64,000 nucleotides of DNA from Annona cherimola (Eukaryota; Streptophyta; Magnoliopsida; Magnoliales; Annonaceae). A model generated the notes under the pieces. It did no database searches and was not told where the DNA came from. It was given only the letters and a program-made list of their open reading frames with translations. Each line of letters starts with the position of its first letter. The stretch's first letter is position 1. Shown here in pieces: positions 1-12,684 of this stretch. The position numbers were made by a program, and so were the translations under genes. The DNA lies in contig CM059973.1 of the NCBI GenBank assembly GCA_030490835.1, positions 52,146,008 through 52,210,007 on the forward strand, given 5' to 3'.

Positions 1-701
1 TGACTTCACCGGCCATTTGATTATCTTGGAACTTTGAGGTCTTGCAAGTGATCTTAATATTGTATATTTCCTTTTTTTCTTTTGTTCTTTATTAAATGTG
101 GTTTATATGCATTGTTTTCCTTAAAAACTAAGCAATGTACTCTTCTCTTGAGAAGTTCTTCCTTGTGGCCTTGATTCATGATGGTTGTCTTTCTTGATCT
201 TGTTGTCCAAACTTCAATATAATGTTTCTAGATCATTAAGGGATAGCCGCATGCTTGAGTCGTACGCTTGGGTCAACTTGGACTTTGACTTTACCCAAGT
301 CGCATGCTCATGTCGACTTGAGATGTGACTTCACTTAAGTCACATTGTGGAGTCGACTTGAAAAGCAACTTGACTCTGAGAACTTGAAGTCTTCAGCAAC
401 GCTATGCCCAAGTCGCATCTGGAGTCGACTTGGGTTTGCGATTTCACCTATCTCCGAGTCTCAATTTTAGCTCTATCGAATTTAATGCATTTGAAGTCGA
501 TTCTGGAGTCAATTTGGGAATCAACTTGACCTAGGTCGATGGCTGAGTCGACTTGGGATTGCAACTTGACCTGCTATCTTTTGAATCTTGAATTTTTAAA
601 CCTTGAAACACTTAGCAACCTCATTAGTATTTAATTATTTCTCAAATTGAGTTGTTAATCATCAAAACATGGATTATGCTTAATTTGCCTTGAATTCCAA
701 C
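1..701 (-). repeat. Sirevirus LTR remnant (element L)
   Basis: The stretch 250-560 holds several AAGTCGC / GTCGACTT units like those in the LTRs of elements A, B and D. The end near 650-700 (TTGTTAATCATCAAAACAT, then TTCCAAC) matches the 5' LTR terminus of those elements read on the minus strand. The expected pyrimidine-rich (minus-strand polypurine) tract does not follow; the sequence passes straight into the accessory ORF fragment, so an internal deletion is likely. The left end lies outside the window. I see no open gene. Confidence 0.6.
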
Positions 702-1223
702 TAACACTCCTTGAGGATTATCTTTTTTTAGCTCCAATGCTTCCAAAAATAGTCTAGGCAGGCTAACTTTGACCCTGTTGGCCACTTTTCATAAAATTTC
801 TGCTTCTTAGGGATTGAGTTGATTTCTTTCTCCTCCTTTGGGATAAATGCAGCTATAAGTAGTCTCAATACTATCAATTGTGGGGGTAGATCTATGTAAT
901 GTAGAAACTTAATACCAGGGTGAATTTATTGCTCCTAGTTAATTAGTTGTACATCTAAGTGTAACCTTGCTAGAAGTGGATCTTCAAACATAGGAACTCG
1001 TAGAATTTGACCCACCTTGCTGCGAGCATTGAACTCACTAATGCCTTATGCATCTCTCAAATTTATTTCTACTCCCTTAACGCATGTGTTGAAATTTTTC
1101 TGATCCCATAAATAGTAGAAAAGTCTTTTGAGATCTGGGTAAATCATTCCATCGTCCTTTAACAGGGTGGTCCAACCCTGAAGGTTTAGCAACCGCTCAA
1201 TTCCAAATTCATATTCATGTAGG
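702..1223 (-). pseudogene. Fragment of accessory ORF (putative plant transposon protein-like)
   Basis: Read on the minus strand, this segment is clearly similar to the third ORF of element D (27540-26990), including the YEFGIE, LQGWT, YPDL and FYYLWD stretches and the downstream NTCVKGVE block. At the codon that is a stop in D (27406-27404) a neighbouring frame-equivalent here reads TGG (Trp) after FYYL, so D has probably lost that Trp codon. The fragment has its own stops and ends abruptly near 1223. It lies beside a Sirevirus LTR end in the same orientation, as in D. Function unknown; the family name is from memory of a domain called putative plant transposon protein. Confidence 0.6.
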
Positions 1224-1700
1224 TGTGATACCTAGGAAATTTTGAGATTCATAGATGTAATTTAGAAATTTAATAATTATTAATTGTATGTTGAATTGGA
1301 TGAATGAGATTATGGCAAGTGACTAAGTGAGGTGGTTAAGTTAATCACCTTCGCCCAGTGCAAATTAATGTGCACAAAATGATAAAATGAGGTGTAGAAA
1401 ATGATCAGTTGGCATGATTATTTAATTCCATTACTTATGTTAAATTGTTGATAATTATGGTGTAAATTTGGATATTGTTTGAAATTTTTTTGAATTGAAG
1501 TGTATAAGGCGAATTGACATGAAATTTGGAAGGTAAGCACATGTTGACATGCTCTACTTAATGAATAGTGTGTATTACGATAATCATGATTAAATTATGG
1601 TGATAATGATTTACTTTCATAAAATTTCACGAGACATTTTTAAATGGCTATATCTTGCACTTGAATGATCATTTTGAGATGAAAATTTTTGTGGATGGCT
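1224..1700 (+). repeat. LTR-like sequence, possible start of the element F 5' LTR
   Basis: Starts with TGTGATACC, similar to the TGTGAAACCC starts of the Tekay-type LTRs at 46713, 51689 and 58143. It includes a segment near 1650-1690 resembling the U3 of those LTRs. No 5-bp duplication matches the AGATG that follows the F 3' LTR. It may instead belong to a different, related LTR. No gene seen. Confidence 0.35.
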
Positions 1701-1705
1701 AAAAC

Positions 1706-3311
1706 TGTTGGGTCCCGAATTGATGGCAAAACCCAAGAGGGGAGGGGTGAATTGGGTTCTTAAAAATTTACAACTTAAACAAAAACTTTACCCCGGATTA
1801 ATCTAGTCCCCTTGAATGAAGAAACAGAATGGAAAGCAAAGTAATAAAGAGAGCAGAAATAAAAGCAAGTAGACAAGGATTTTATAGTGGTTCGGGCAAC
1901 CTCCCTACTCCACTCTTCCAAGCTCACACTCCTTGTGACTTGGGTTCCACTATTGTATTCCGCGAATACAACTAGAGCCTCTTGCTCTCTTCTAGATTCT
2001 AGCTCTAGGGGGCATATACAACCAGAGCCTCTTGCTCTCTTCTAGATTCTAGCTCTAGGGGGCATCAATCACTTAGCACAAGTAGGTGATGAGTCACACT
2101 CCAATCACACACTACTTTGCTACCTCTTGATCTTAGCTACGCAAGCTAAATCAAGTTCAACACAAACAAGTAATCAATAAAAGTAAACTACACTTTCCAG
2201 GTGTGTAGAAACGATTTAGCGCAGGGAAGAACTTGTAGATGATGGCTTTGAAGTTTCTGAATGTAGCTCTTGCAACTTGAAGCACAATTCTTCCTCTCTT
2301 GATTGGCTTGATCACTTTAATGCTCTTATAGATAGGAGTTATGCTCACTTAATGTTTTCCAACTACTTCCCTCGTCCACTATGAATGCTATTTATAATTT
2401 TGGAGGGAATCCGAACGTTAGAAGGTAGGTGGCGCGCATTTAATGCGCCAACGTTCGAATTAATTCCGACCGTTGCGACCCAAGTCGCATGTGGAGTCGA
2501 CTTCGGATGCGACTTCGCCCAAGTCGCAGATGGAGTCGACTTCGGGTGCGACTTCGCTTCTCCGTCGCAACTTCAAGTTTCAGTCAGGGTCGACTTGGGT
2601 TCTCGACTTGACCCAAGTCGCAGGTGGAGTCGACTTCGGCTTCGACTTCACCTCGTCAGATGGCTTCACGAACTTTTGTGAATCTTGAAAATCTTGACTT
2701 TGATTCATCTTGAATCTTGACTCATGTAATCTTAGATATCTTCTTGATTTGAATGATTGAGTTTATGCTTCTTGCTTGTACTTGGATTTGTCTTCAAATG
2801 TTTCAGCTTGAGTATCTATGTTGCCTTGATCTTCATCTTTATTTAGTTTGGCTTGAAATCAAGTAATCCAGAACTTGTCATTTGAAGTTTTCCGTCTGCC
2901 TGAGCGAAGTCGATGTCTGAGTCGACTTCGGCTGCGACTTCACTTCAAGTCGCACATGGAGTCGACTTGGCCTGCGATTTGGCAGCTCCGTGTCCCAACT
3001 TTCAGCTCTGGACAAATTTGCATTTCTGAAGTCGAGCGAGGTCGACTTCGTCTGCGACTTGGCTACCCAAGTCGCATGTGGAGTCGACTTGACCTGCGAC
3101 TTCACTTGCTCTTTCTCCCCTTTTCAGCTCTGGATGCTTGAAGTCGATTCTGGAGTCGACTTGGTATACGACTTGGCTTCCATACTTGATTTTCTTCAAA
3201 TGAATATTCCTTAAACATTTCCACAAACTTGTTATTAGCCAAGACTTACTCAAATTTAGTTTGTTAATCATCAAAACATAGATTTAGCTAGTTTTCCACA
3301 TATTTCCAACA
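1706..3311 (-). repeat. Element A 3' LTR
   Basis: Nearly identical to 8592-10199, with a few substitutions and a 2-nt loss near 3035. It contains two clusters of AAGTCGC...GTCGACTT...GCGACTT units (about 2480-2660 and 2905-3175), a TATA box on the minus strand at 2389-2396 (TATAAATA) and a duplicated block of about 55 nt ending in CTAGGGGGCAT (around 1970-2065). Confidence 0.92.
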
Positions 3312-3607
3312 ATCTCCCCCTTTTTGATGATTGACAAAACCGATTTGAGTGTATACCTTTCAATTGAAAAATAACATACTTAGCAATAAAATAACATGCT
3401 TAGCAATCCTTCAATATTTAACAAACATTCAAACTCTTCTCCCCAATCATATCCTACTCTTTTCTCCTTAAATCTCTCTCCCCTTTAATCATAAAGACTT
3501 ATACTCAAATAACTTATACTCAAATCCTCTTCTTCTCCCCATTCTTAAATCTCTCTCCCCCTTTTTGTCAATATATCAAAAATGGGTGCTCCCCCTCAAT
3601 TTATGCT
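3312..3607 (-). other. Element A polypurine tract and post-pol region
   Basis: On the minus strand AAAAAGGGGGAGAT (3325-3312) directly adjoins the 3' LTR and is the likely plus-strand primer. Further G-rich runs occur between pol and this tract (around 3470-3595). The region is about 300 nt with no open frame, so no env-like gene is present here. Confidence 0.8.
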
Positions 3608-6600
3608 TTAAGTTAGTTCAAGCATTCCCATGTCATTTCTAAGCTTATAAAATGCTTCTTTTGCTAGGGGTTTAGTGAATATATCTGCAACTTGATCCTC
3701 AGTTCTTACATATACCAAACATATGTCATGATTTTCTACATGTTCTCTAATAAAATGATGTCTAAGGTCTATATGTTTGGTCCTAGAATGCAAGACTGGA
3801 TTCTTGGTTAGACATATGGCACTGGTATTATCACATTTGATAGGTATATCTTTGAAATCCATGCCATAGTCCCTAAGTTGCTGTTTCATCCAAAGTAATT
3901 GGGCACAACAGCTCCCGGCGGCAATATATTCGGCTTCCGCCGTAGATAGAGCAACACTAGTTTGTTTTCTTGAAAACCATGAAACCAACATGCTTCCAAG
4001 AAACTGACATGTTCCACTAGTGCTTTTTCTATCTACTTTGTAACCGGCAAAATCCGCATCCGAGTAGCCGATTAGATCAAAATTAGAGCCCTTTGGATAC
4101 CATAGTCCTAAATTGGTAGTGTCTACTAGATATCTAAAAATTCTTTTCACAGCTACCAAGTGTGATTCTTTTGGGCATGATTGAAACCTAGAGCACATAC
4201 ACACACTAAACAAAATATCTGGCCTAGAAGCAGTTAGATATAATAAGGAACCTATCATGCTTCTATACAATTTTAAATCAACTACTTTGCCCTTCTCATC
4301 TTTGTCAAGCTTGATTGTAGAGCTCATGGGCGTGTTTGCTCCTTTGCTATTCTCCATGCCAAACTTCTTTAGCATTTCCTTGATATACTTGGACTGGTTA
4401 ATGAAAATTCCTTCATTTAATTGCTTGATTTGCAGTCCAAGGAAGAAGTTTAGCTCTCCCATCATGCTCATCTCAAACTCTTTCTGCATAAGCCCAGAAA
4501 ATTCTTGGCAAAGAGTTTCATTAGTAGCACCAAAAATAATATCATCTACATAAATCTGAATGATCAATATATCCTTTCCATTGTACTTGATAAACAAAGT
4601 GGTGTCTACATTTCCTTTTTGAAAATCATGATCAATCAGAAATTTGCTTAGTCTATCATACCAAGCTCTTGGAGCTTGTTTTAATCCATATAATGCTTTG
4701 GTTAGCTTTTAAACATACTTTGATTGATCTTTTTCTTCAAATCCAGGTGGTTGCTCAACATACACCTCTTCATTTATATAACCATTCAGAAATGCACTTT
4801 TGACATCCATTTGAAACAATTTAAAGTTCATGTGAGATGCAAAAGCTAGTAAGATGCGAATTGCCTCTAATCTAGCAACCGGGGCATAGGATTCTTCAAA
4901 ATCTATTCCTTCTTCTTGTGAGTATCCTTTTGCCACAAGTCTAGCTTTGTTTCTCACTACAAGTCCACTTTCATCTAATTTGTTCCTAAAGACCCACTTG
5001 GTGCCAATAACAATACAGTCATTTGGTCTAGGAACAAGGTGCCAAACTTGATTTCTTTCAAATTGATTTAGCTCTTCTTGCATTGCTATAATCCAGTTTT
5101 CATCATCAAGAGCTTGATCAATATTAGAAGGTTCAATTTTGGATACAAAGGCATATTGTCCACAAACATTTTGCTTTGACCTTCTAGTTTTTACACCTTC
5201 ATACACATTTCCTATAATTTGTTCAATTGGATGTGCATGTTTGAATTTTAAATCAGATGGAGGTTTATAGGAGTCATTACCTTCACTTACCCTTTCCTCA
5301 AAGAATTCCTCTTGCTTTTCCATATGCAATTTTTCAAGATTGCTTGCTATGTCATCTGCATCACTTGAATCATCCTTTCTTTTAAAGCATGGGTTAGTTT
5401 CATCAAAAACAACATGTATGGATTCTTCTACAACTTGGTTTCGTTTATTGAAAACTATATATGCTTTGCTATTTGATGAATAACCAAGGAATATTGCTTC
5501 ATCACTTTTAGCATCAAGTTTTCCCAAGTTGATTTTTCCATTGTTCAGAACATAACATGTGCATCCAAAAGTATGAAAATAAGATATGTTTGGTTTCTTT
5601 CCTTTCCATAGCTCATATGGGGTCTTTTTCAAGATAGCTCTAATGGTAACTCGATTTAAAACATGACAAGCTGTGCTTACAGCTTCACCCCAAAACTTTT
5701 TAGATAATTTGCTCTCATTTAGCATAGTTCTAGCCATCTCTTGTATAGTTCTATTTTTCCTCTCCACTACTCCATTTTGTTGTGGAGTCCTTGGTGCAGA
5801 AAATGTGTGATGAATTCCTTTTTCATTACATAATTCTATGAATCGTTTGTTCTCAAATTCACCACCATGGTCACTTCTTATAGTCATAATAGTACTTTGT
5901 TTTTCATTTTCCACCAAGTTTACAAACGTTGAAAACATAGAGAAGGCTTCAACTTTGCTAGCTAAAAGAATTATCCATGTGAATCTTGAAAAGTCATCAA
6001 CAATTACAAATACATATTTCTTTCCACCAATGGTTAAAATTTCAGATGGCCCATATAGATCCATGTGTAGCAATTCAAGCGGCCTAGTGGTGGAAATCTC
6101 CTTTTTGGTAGAGAAAGGCATCTTTGGTTGTTTAGATAATTGACATGCCTTACATATTTTGTCTTTGTCATATTTCAACTTAGGCAAGCCTTCTACCAAA
6201 TTCTTTTTCCATAGGGTTTTTATATTTCTCATGTTTATGTGTCCAAGCCTTTTATGCCAAACCCATGGATCATTATCAATGGCTATTAGACATTGACCAT
6301 CTAGTTCATCAAGTGAAACCAAATATATATTTCCATGTCTTTTTCCACTAAACATGATATGCTCACCATCAAATACATTGCATACAGATGATTCAAACAC
6401 AACCTTATATCCTTTATCACATAATTGGCTAATGCTCATTAAGTTATGCTTGAGTCCTTCAACAAACAAAACATCCTCCATACATGCATTTGAGCTACTG
6501 TAAATATTTCCTTTACCTTTGATTTTACCTTTCTCATTATTACCAAAGGCAACCGTTCCGTCGTTGCAAGGCTTAAGTTTGTGAAACAAATTTCTTTCTC

Positions 6601-6682
6601 CAGTCATGTGCCTTGAACAACCGCTATCCATGAACCATACATTATTTACCTTTGCCTTTAAACAAATCTGAAAAGTAAACAA
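3608..6682 (-). pseudogene. pol: Sirevirus Pol (PR-IN-RT-RNaseH) with one in-frame stop
   Basis: Encodes aspartic protease ([10 protein letters not shown]), GAG-pre-integrase and integrase core ([27 protein letters not shown]), copia-type reverse transcriptase ([11 protein letters not shown]) and RNase H ([11 protein letters not shown], ending in [14 protein letters not shown]). A TAA at 4711-4709 interrupts the RT domain; the frame continues unshifted and element B has Tyr there, so this is a single substitution (TAC to TAA). The frame lies +1 relative to gag and has no ATG near its start; the first codon given is TTG. Expected product is about 1024 residues. Probably inactive without readthrough, though its RNA could still be moved in trans. 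Confidence 0.92.
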
Positions 6683-6689
6683 ATATTCC

Positions 6690-8543
6690 TTATCTCTTTG
6701 GTACCCATTTTATGGGTCCATTTGGGTTAGTAATATTATTCAACCTTTGTTGCTCCAACTTAGAAAGTCCAAATCTTGTGTTCCTTGGAACCCAAACTAG
6801 TTTTGCACCATAATCAAACAATCTCTTAAAGTTACACTTGTAAACTTTATGACCCATTTTGTTGCAAAAGTTGCAAGCCATTGGTAATCTAGGAGTAGGC
6901 CTCCAAGTATATTTTGGTTCAAATGTTGGTCTTTTAGTCCACATAACATTTCTCCTTTGTGGCTTGTATATAGGTGCAATTTTGGTTTGATATTTCCCAA
7001 GTGTAGGCACATTTGATTTGCCACTTTCTCCTTGCTCAAATGTATTATATCCAAGACCTCTTTTGTTTGTTTGGGAGGTCATGTTCAGAAACATCTTTAC
7101 ACTTTCTCCTGGATTAGAGAACTTTGCTAATGATTCATTTAAGGATTTGTTCTCCTTTTTCAGTTTCTCTACTTCTTTCAACAATGATTCATTTTCTTCT
7201 TTCAGTTTTGTTGATTTTTTAGCTAGTTTTCCATTTTCAATAATAATAAAGTTGCATTGTTGTTTCTTTGAGGACAACTTGTTTCCTAGCTTTTTGATTT
7301 CCTCATATAATGAATCATAGGCAGTTTGTAGTTCTTCTAATTCAGCACATTTGATGCAATTTTGAAAAGAAGAATAACTTGATTGAGAATAGCAAGGTTT
7401 GGAAGTTACCTCATCATTGCTTGTACATTTGGTTGAGGTGGATTGTTCTTCCAAAACTTCAGTCGTGTTTAAGCATAGCAAGTCCTCTTCTTGCTCGATT
7501 CGTGCCATGCAACATATTCTTGCACAGTTGGCTGCATCATTTTCGTCGGTTGAAGAGCTGCATGTTGATGAAATCTCCTCGTTGACGAACATGCCTCTTC
7601 CTCTTGGCCTTTGGTATTTTCTTCTTTCATGACTCTCCTTTGGCCTTTCTTCTGGTGTAGGACATTGAGCTTGCATATGTCCTACGCCCCCGCATCGATA
7701 GCATTTTGTAACCTCCTTTTTCTTTTCTTTATACGGTCTTTCTTTGAAGTCTTTGAGGTTCTTTTCTTTTCTCACAAATTTCCGGAATTTGCGAGTGAGA
7801 AGAGCAATGTCTTCATCATCGTTGTGAGATGAAGAGGTGGATCCATCTGAATTGTGAGTGGCCTTGAGTGCAATGGTTCTCTTCCCTTTGTGATTATCTT
7901 CGTTTCTTCTCCTAATTAGCTCATGTGACATTAATGAGCTAATAAAATCTTCTAGCTTCAAAGTGTTTAGGTCTTTGGCTTCTTCAATTGCCGTTATCTT
8001 TGGAGTCCATGAATCCGGTAGAGCTCTTAGTATCTTCATCACCTGTTCGGATTCAGAGATAGCTTTTCCAAGACCTTTGAGAGCATTAGTAATCTTAGAA
8101 AATCTTGCAAACATTTCAGAAATATTTTCAGTGTCTAGCATTCTAAAACTTTCCAACTCTCCTATCAAAATATTTCTCCTAGTCCCTTGGACTTGGGAGG
8201 TTCCTTCATAAATGGATGTTAGAGTATCCCATATTTCTTTTGCAGTCAAACAAGAAGATACTCTATCATACTCCGAAGCCGTAAGAGCACAAAATAAAGA
8301 ATTCATTGCCTTGGCATTGCTCTTGACGGTTCTAACTTCCTCTTCGGTCCACTTGGAAGCTCTTTCATCTATAGGCAAGATTACACCGTCTTGGATTGCA
8401 ATCCAAGAGTCCATATCGGTAGCCATAATGAGTTGCTTCATACGAAGCTTCCAATAACCAAAGTTGTTCCCATCAAACAATGGTGGCCTTGTAAAAGATT
8501 GGCCCTCGGCAAAAGCGGGAACGGAAGTAGATTGGGTTGCCAT
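6690..8543 (-). CDS. gag: Sirevirus Gag (617 aa, two zinc knuckles)
   Basis: Forms the virus-like particle and binds the element RNA. It starts with ATG just inside the primer site and reads [11 protein letters not shown]. The copia-type gag domain lies at about residues 20-210 ([43 protein letters not shown]). A CCHC knuckle [14 protein letters not shown] lies near residue 280, a charged coiled coil near 405-495, and a second knuckle [14 protein letters not shown] near 565. Intact, and only a few residues different from Gag of element B. Its stop is followed within 10 nt by the pol frame, shifted by +1. Confidence 0.95.
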   Translation of the reverse strand: MATQSTSVPAFAEGQSFTRPPLFDGNNFGYWKLRMKQLIMATDMDSWIAIQDGVILPIDERASKWTEEEVRTVKSNAKAMNSLFCALTASEYDRVSSCLTAKEIWDTLTSIYEGTSQVQGTRRNILIGELESFRMLDTENISEMFARFSKITNALKGLGKAISESEQVMKILRALPDSWTPKITAIEEAKDLNTLKLEDFISSLMSHELIRRRNEDNHKGKRTIALKATHNSDGSTSSSHNDDEDIALLTRKFRKFVRKEKNLKDFKERPYKEKKKEVTKCYRCGGVGHMQAQCPTPEERPKESHERRKYQRPRGRGMFVNEEISSTCSSSTDENDAANCARICCMARIEQEEDLLCLNTTEVLEEQSTSTKCTSNDEVTSKPCYSQSSYSSFQNCIKCAELEELQTAYDSLYEEIKKLGNKLSSKKQQCNFIIIENGKLAKKSTKLKEENESLLKEVEKLKKENKSLNESLAKFSNPGESVKMFLNMTSQTNKRGLGYNTFEQGESGKSNVPTLGKYQTKIAPIYKPQRRNVMWTKRPTFEPKYTWRPTPRLPMACNFCNKMGHKVYKCNFKRLFDYGAKLVWVPRNTRFGLSKLEQQRLNNITNPNGPIKWVPKR

Positions 8544-8577
8544 GATAATAGATCTCTTTGATTCAATTCAAAGGCCT

Positions 8578-8589
8578 GCTCTGATACCA
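8578..8589 (-). other. Primer-binding site, element A
   Basis: TGGTATCAGAGC on the minus strand, 2 nt inside the 5' LTR, complementary to the 3' end of plant initiator Met-tRNA. This is the usual site for minus-strand DNA priming in Sireviruses. Confidence 0.92.
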
Positions 8590-8591
8590 CT

Positions 8592-10199
8592 TGTTGGGTC
8601 CCGAATTGATGACAAAACCCAAGAGGGGAGGGGTGAATTGGGTTCTTAAAAATTTACAACTTAAACAAAAACTTTACCCCGGATTAATCTAGTCCCCTTG
8701 AATGAAGAAACAGAATGGAAAGCAAAGTAATAAAGAGAGCAGAAATAAAAGCAAGTAGACAAGGATTTTATAGTGGTTCGGGCAACCTCCCTACTCCACT
8801 CTTCCAAGCTCACACTCCTTATGACTTGGGTTCCACTATTGTATTCCGCGAATACAACTAGAGCCTCTTGCTCTCTTATAGATTCTAGCTCTAGGGGGCA
8901 TATACAACCAGAGCCTCTTGCTCTCTTCTAGATTCTAGCTCTAGGGGGCATCAATCACTTAGCACAAGTAGGTGATGAGTCACACTCCAATCACACACTA
9001 CTTTGCTACCTCTTGATCTTAGCTACGCAAGCTAAATCAAGTTCAACACAAACAAGTAATCAATAAAAGTAAACTACACTTTACAGGTGTGTAGAAACGA
9101 TTTAGCGCAGGGAAGAACTTGTAGATAATGACTTTGAAGTTTCTGAATGTAGCTCTTGCAACTTGAAGCACAATTCTTCCTCTCTTGATTGGCTTGATCA
9201 CTTTAATGCTCTTATAGATAGGAGTTATGCTCACTTAATGTTTTCCAACTACTTCCCTCATCCACCATGAATGCTATTTATAATTTTGGAGGGAATCCGA
9301 ACGTTAGAAGGTAGGTGGCGCGCATTTAATTCGCCAACGTTCGAATTAATTCCGACCGTTGCGACCCAAGTCGCATGTGGAGTCGACTTCGGATGCGACT
9401 TCGCCCAAGTCGCAGATGGAGTCGACTTCGGGTGCGACTTCGCTTCTCCGTCGCAACTTCAAGTTTCAGTCAGGGTCAACTTGGGTTCTCGACTTGACCC
9501 AAGTCGCAGGTGGAGTCGACTTCGGCTTCGACTTCACCTCGTCAGATGGCTTCACGAACTTTTGTGAATCTTTAAAATCTTGACTTTGATTCATCTTGAA
9601 TCTTGACTCATGTAATCTTAGATATCTTCTTGATTTGAATGATTGAGTTTATGCTTCTTGCTTGTACTTGGATTTGTCTTCAAATGTTTCAGCTTGAGTA
9701 TCTATGTTGCCTTGATCTTCATCTTTATTTAGTTTGGCTTGAAATCAAGTAATCCAGAACTTGTCATTTGAAGTTTTCCGTCTGCCTGAGCGAAGTCGAT
9801 GTCTGAGTCGACTTCGGCTGCGACTTCACTTCAAGTCGCACATGGAGTCGACTTGGCCTGCGACTTGGCAGCTCCGTGTCCCAACTTTCAGCTCTGGACA
9901 AATTTGCATTTCTGAAGTCGATAGCGAGGTCGACTTCGTCTGCGACTTGGCTACCCAAGTCGCATGTGGAGTCGACTTGACCTGCGACTTCACTTGCTCT
10001 TTCTCCCCTTTTCAGCTCTGGATGCTTGAAGTCGATTCTGGAGTCGACTTGGTATACGACTTGGCTTCCATACTTGATTTTCTTCAAATGAATATTCCTT
10101 AAACATTTCCACAAACTTGTTAGTAGCCAAGACTTACTCAAATTTAGTTTGTTAATCATCAAAACATAGATTTAGCTAGTTTTCCACATATTTCCAACA
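8592..10199 (-). repeat. Element A 5' LTR
   Basis: 1608 bp, TG...CA ends, followed by AAAAC. It holds the GTCGAC clusters (about 9365-9545 and 9790-10065), the TATA box and a duplicated 55-nt block near the U5 end. Open frames across the GTCGAC clusters exist in several phases but are repeat artefacts. Confidence 0.92.
9275..9282 (-). promoter_or_regulatory. TATA box of Sirevirus LTR (element A)
   Basis: TATAAATA on the minus strand, followed by AGCATTCAT. It is preserved at the same place in all four LTRs of A and B. Transcription would start about 30 nt downstream, placing the GTCGAC clusters in U3. Inferred from position and conservation. Confidence 0.6.
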
Positions 10200-10204
10200 A
10201 AAAC

Positions 10205-12684
10205 AAGGTGGCTTATTATATGGATGGAGTTGATTAAGTTAAATCTCATGGGAAGATGTTAAACCACTTATGGTTAAAAACCATTAACTTTTTACCTTTT
10301 AAAAGTGACTTACAATTAATGCAAGGCCAATGCAATTCATGATCCCATTTGAGATGTCTTATGAAGGGAATTTTGGGGAGAATTTTCAATTTCAAAAATT
10401 CAAAAAAATGCATGGAAAGGCTGCTGAAATTGAACGTTTAACAGATTGAAAATGTGCAGCTTTTCATGCTCACAAAAAAATAAAAATGGGCAATTTGGTG
10501 GACATGATTTCAAGAGCAGATTTGGGTAGATTTTTGTTAAAAAATACATATATAAATAGAAATTACAAGGGTGAAATGGTGACAGCACATGTATGGATAA
10601 GTGTTGAAATTATTAAGCACCAAATGAGGTGGAAAATAGGGATTAAATGCACCATTATAAAATGGGGAAAATGGGGTAGCAAGGGATGTTCTTGATTTGG
10701 ACACCAAAGGAAAAAAAAGGAAGGACTAGCAGGGACATTCCCTAAGAGAGGAAGAAAGGAAGAAAAAAAAGGAAAACAAAGAAGAAAAAATGGAGAACCC
10801 AACTAGGGCAAGGAAGAAGCAACCATAACATTCAAGTAGGTACCTTGACTATGTGTTTATTTTTGATAATTTTGAAAGGGGTTCTTGCTCAAGTAATGTT
10901 TCATAAATTTGACTCATTTATGAATATTAATTAGATAGTTTATACAGCTTATGATGTGGTTATTAAATGTCAAATGAGTTAGGAGATTCATTTTAAGCAT
11001 TAAAGAAATAATATGTAAGATTTAGGATTGTTTTGAACAAGTTACCCATGCTGAAATTTATATTAATTTCACATATATGCAACTGTTTTAATCATTTATC
11101 ATGTATTGATTAATTGAGTTGTTTTAACGTTTAAATTATGTCAAACCATGCTTGTATAATGAACCATAATTTGGTGGAATTTCGGATTAGTAACTTGGAA
11201 AAATTTCCATCCGTTTAGGGTGGAAATGAGGCTTGATTTAGACTACAAGGTATATGGGTAAATTATAAGGGTAAAATACCCCACTTATGAAGTGACTAAG
11301 GGACGCCCAAATGGATTTGATAAAAGATTAAAAATCTGTTTTACATGATTATATAATGGGGACGTCCAAGGTGGAGGAAAAAAAGAAAAAACTCTATTTG
11401 AGAAATTTAATTGAGGGACTTTAATTTCATGATTATACCCTAATTAATGTGCAAATAAGTGTCTAAGCTAAGAAAAAATGGAAGGAAAAATTGTGTTTTA
11501 TGTTAACTTGCTTATCAAATGATGTATGTGTGATTTAAGAGTGCACATGAAGGGTATGGATGACAAGGATAATGGGTAATCAATGTATTACATGTATATG
11601 TAGCTTAAGCGCAAAAAAATGAAAGGAAAATATGGTGAAATCAGAAAAGATAAGGCTGTTTTTGAGAAAATCGTAAAATCTCAAAAATTTGAGATTAAAA
11701 TTAGTAGTCCTAACTTATAAATAAATGCCTTGAATGAACCCCAAGGTGGGAATGAAAATTATGGGTGTTAAATGATAAATGGGAGATGTTAAATTTTCAT
11801 ACGAAAGTTAAACTTAATGATTATAAATGAACTTGAAAACCTACCCAAAATAAGGGTATCAAAATGAAAAGAATGGTCACAATGGTATCATAAGTGACAC
11901 CAATATGCGAATTAGAAAAGTTGACACCAAACTTGAAAGAAAAGTGCGTTAAGTTAGCTTGATGTAAATTCCTGTGGGTTGGAAAACCTTAAGGTGAGTA
12001 AGCATTCCTTAGTTCAATATGTGTTTGCTAATTGAGTTACATAACTGCTTTGTTAAATGTTTATGAAAAATACTGTCCTATGAATTTATGTAAGACAAAT
12101 CATGCTAGCATGTCAAGAATGGTTCATGTGCACAAAGCATGAGGTCCACTTGAAACGTGTATGCGCACTGATTGTCCCCCTTTGGTGTGACCAAGTAGCT
12201 AAGATAGGCCAAGGGCCGGCGACGCCTCCCAGAAATGGGAGAAGATGAAGACGGATTGTTGCCTAGCTAGCTTCCGTCCTATGATGTCATTCATTGCATT
12301 GCATTGTCATGATATACCCTCGAAGGGGTATAATGCTGCTTTTCAAGATGTTTTAAGTGAAAAAGTTTCCGCTCTACAAGTAGTTGATCACTTGTTAAGT
12401 GTCTCCTACAAAATGGAGAGAAATACTTTTAAACAATATGCCTTTAAAATGAATTTCTTGAAAAATATATGACTTGCTTATTGAGTTTACAACTCACGTT
12501 TTGTTTTCCAAACCCATAGACAGGTGAAGGAATGAGGAGGACAAAGGAGCAAAATTTGGGCATGGAAGAACGAAAAACGTGATGATTTAGTATAAGTGAC
12601 ACTTTTGGTGATGGAATGTAATATGGCTTGATATTTGATGATCATATGCGATCTATGTTATGACTTATATTTTATGAACAAGTG
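10205..12684 (+). repeat. Element F 5' LTR, middle part (between elements A and E)
   Basis: From about 12004 to 12684 it is nearly identical to 49977-50646 in the F 3' LTR. Before 12004 the two LTRs are not alignable by eye, although the order of parts is similar. A TATA-like ATATATAAATAG lies near 10547, a purine-rich tract at 10700-10800, donor-like GTAGGTAC at 10836 and GTGAGTAAGC at 11994-12003. A hairpin CACTT-GTT-AAGTG lies at 12389-12401, and a pyrimidine tract before CAG at about 12510-12533. No gene. Confidence 0.7.

Larger units (their letters stand above)
1706..10199 (-). mobile_element. Sirevirus (Ty1/copia) element A, nearly complete
   Basis: A full-length LTR retrotransposon on the minus strand. 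TGTTGG...CAACA termini are flanked by the 5-bp duplication AAAAC (1701-1705 and 10200-10204). LTRs of about 1606 and 1608 bp enclose a primer site, gag, pol and polypurine tract. Gag and Pol order (PR-IN-RT-RNaseH), the Met-tRNA primer site and repeated GGGGGAG motifs place it in the SIRE/Maximus lineage. It is almost identical to element B but in the opposite orientation. It sits in LTR-like sequence assigned to element F. One in-frame stop in pol suggests it cannot make full Pol by itself. Confidence 0.95.
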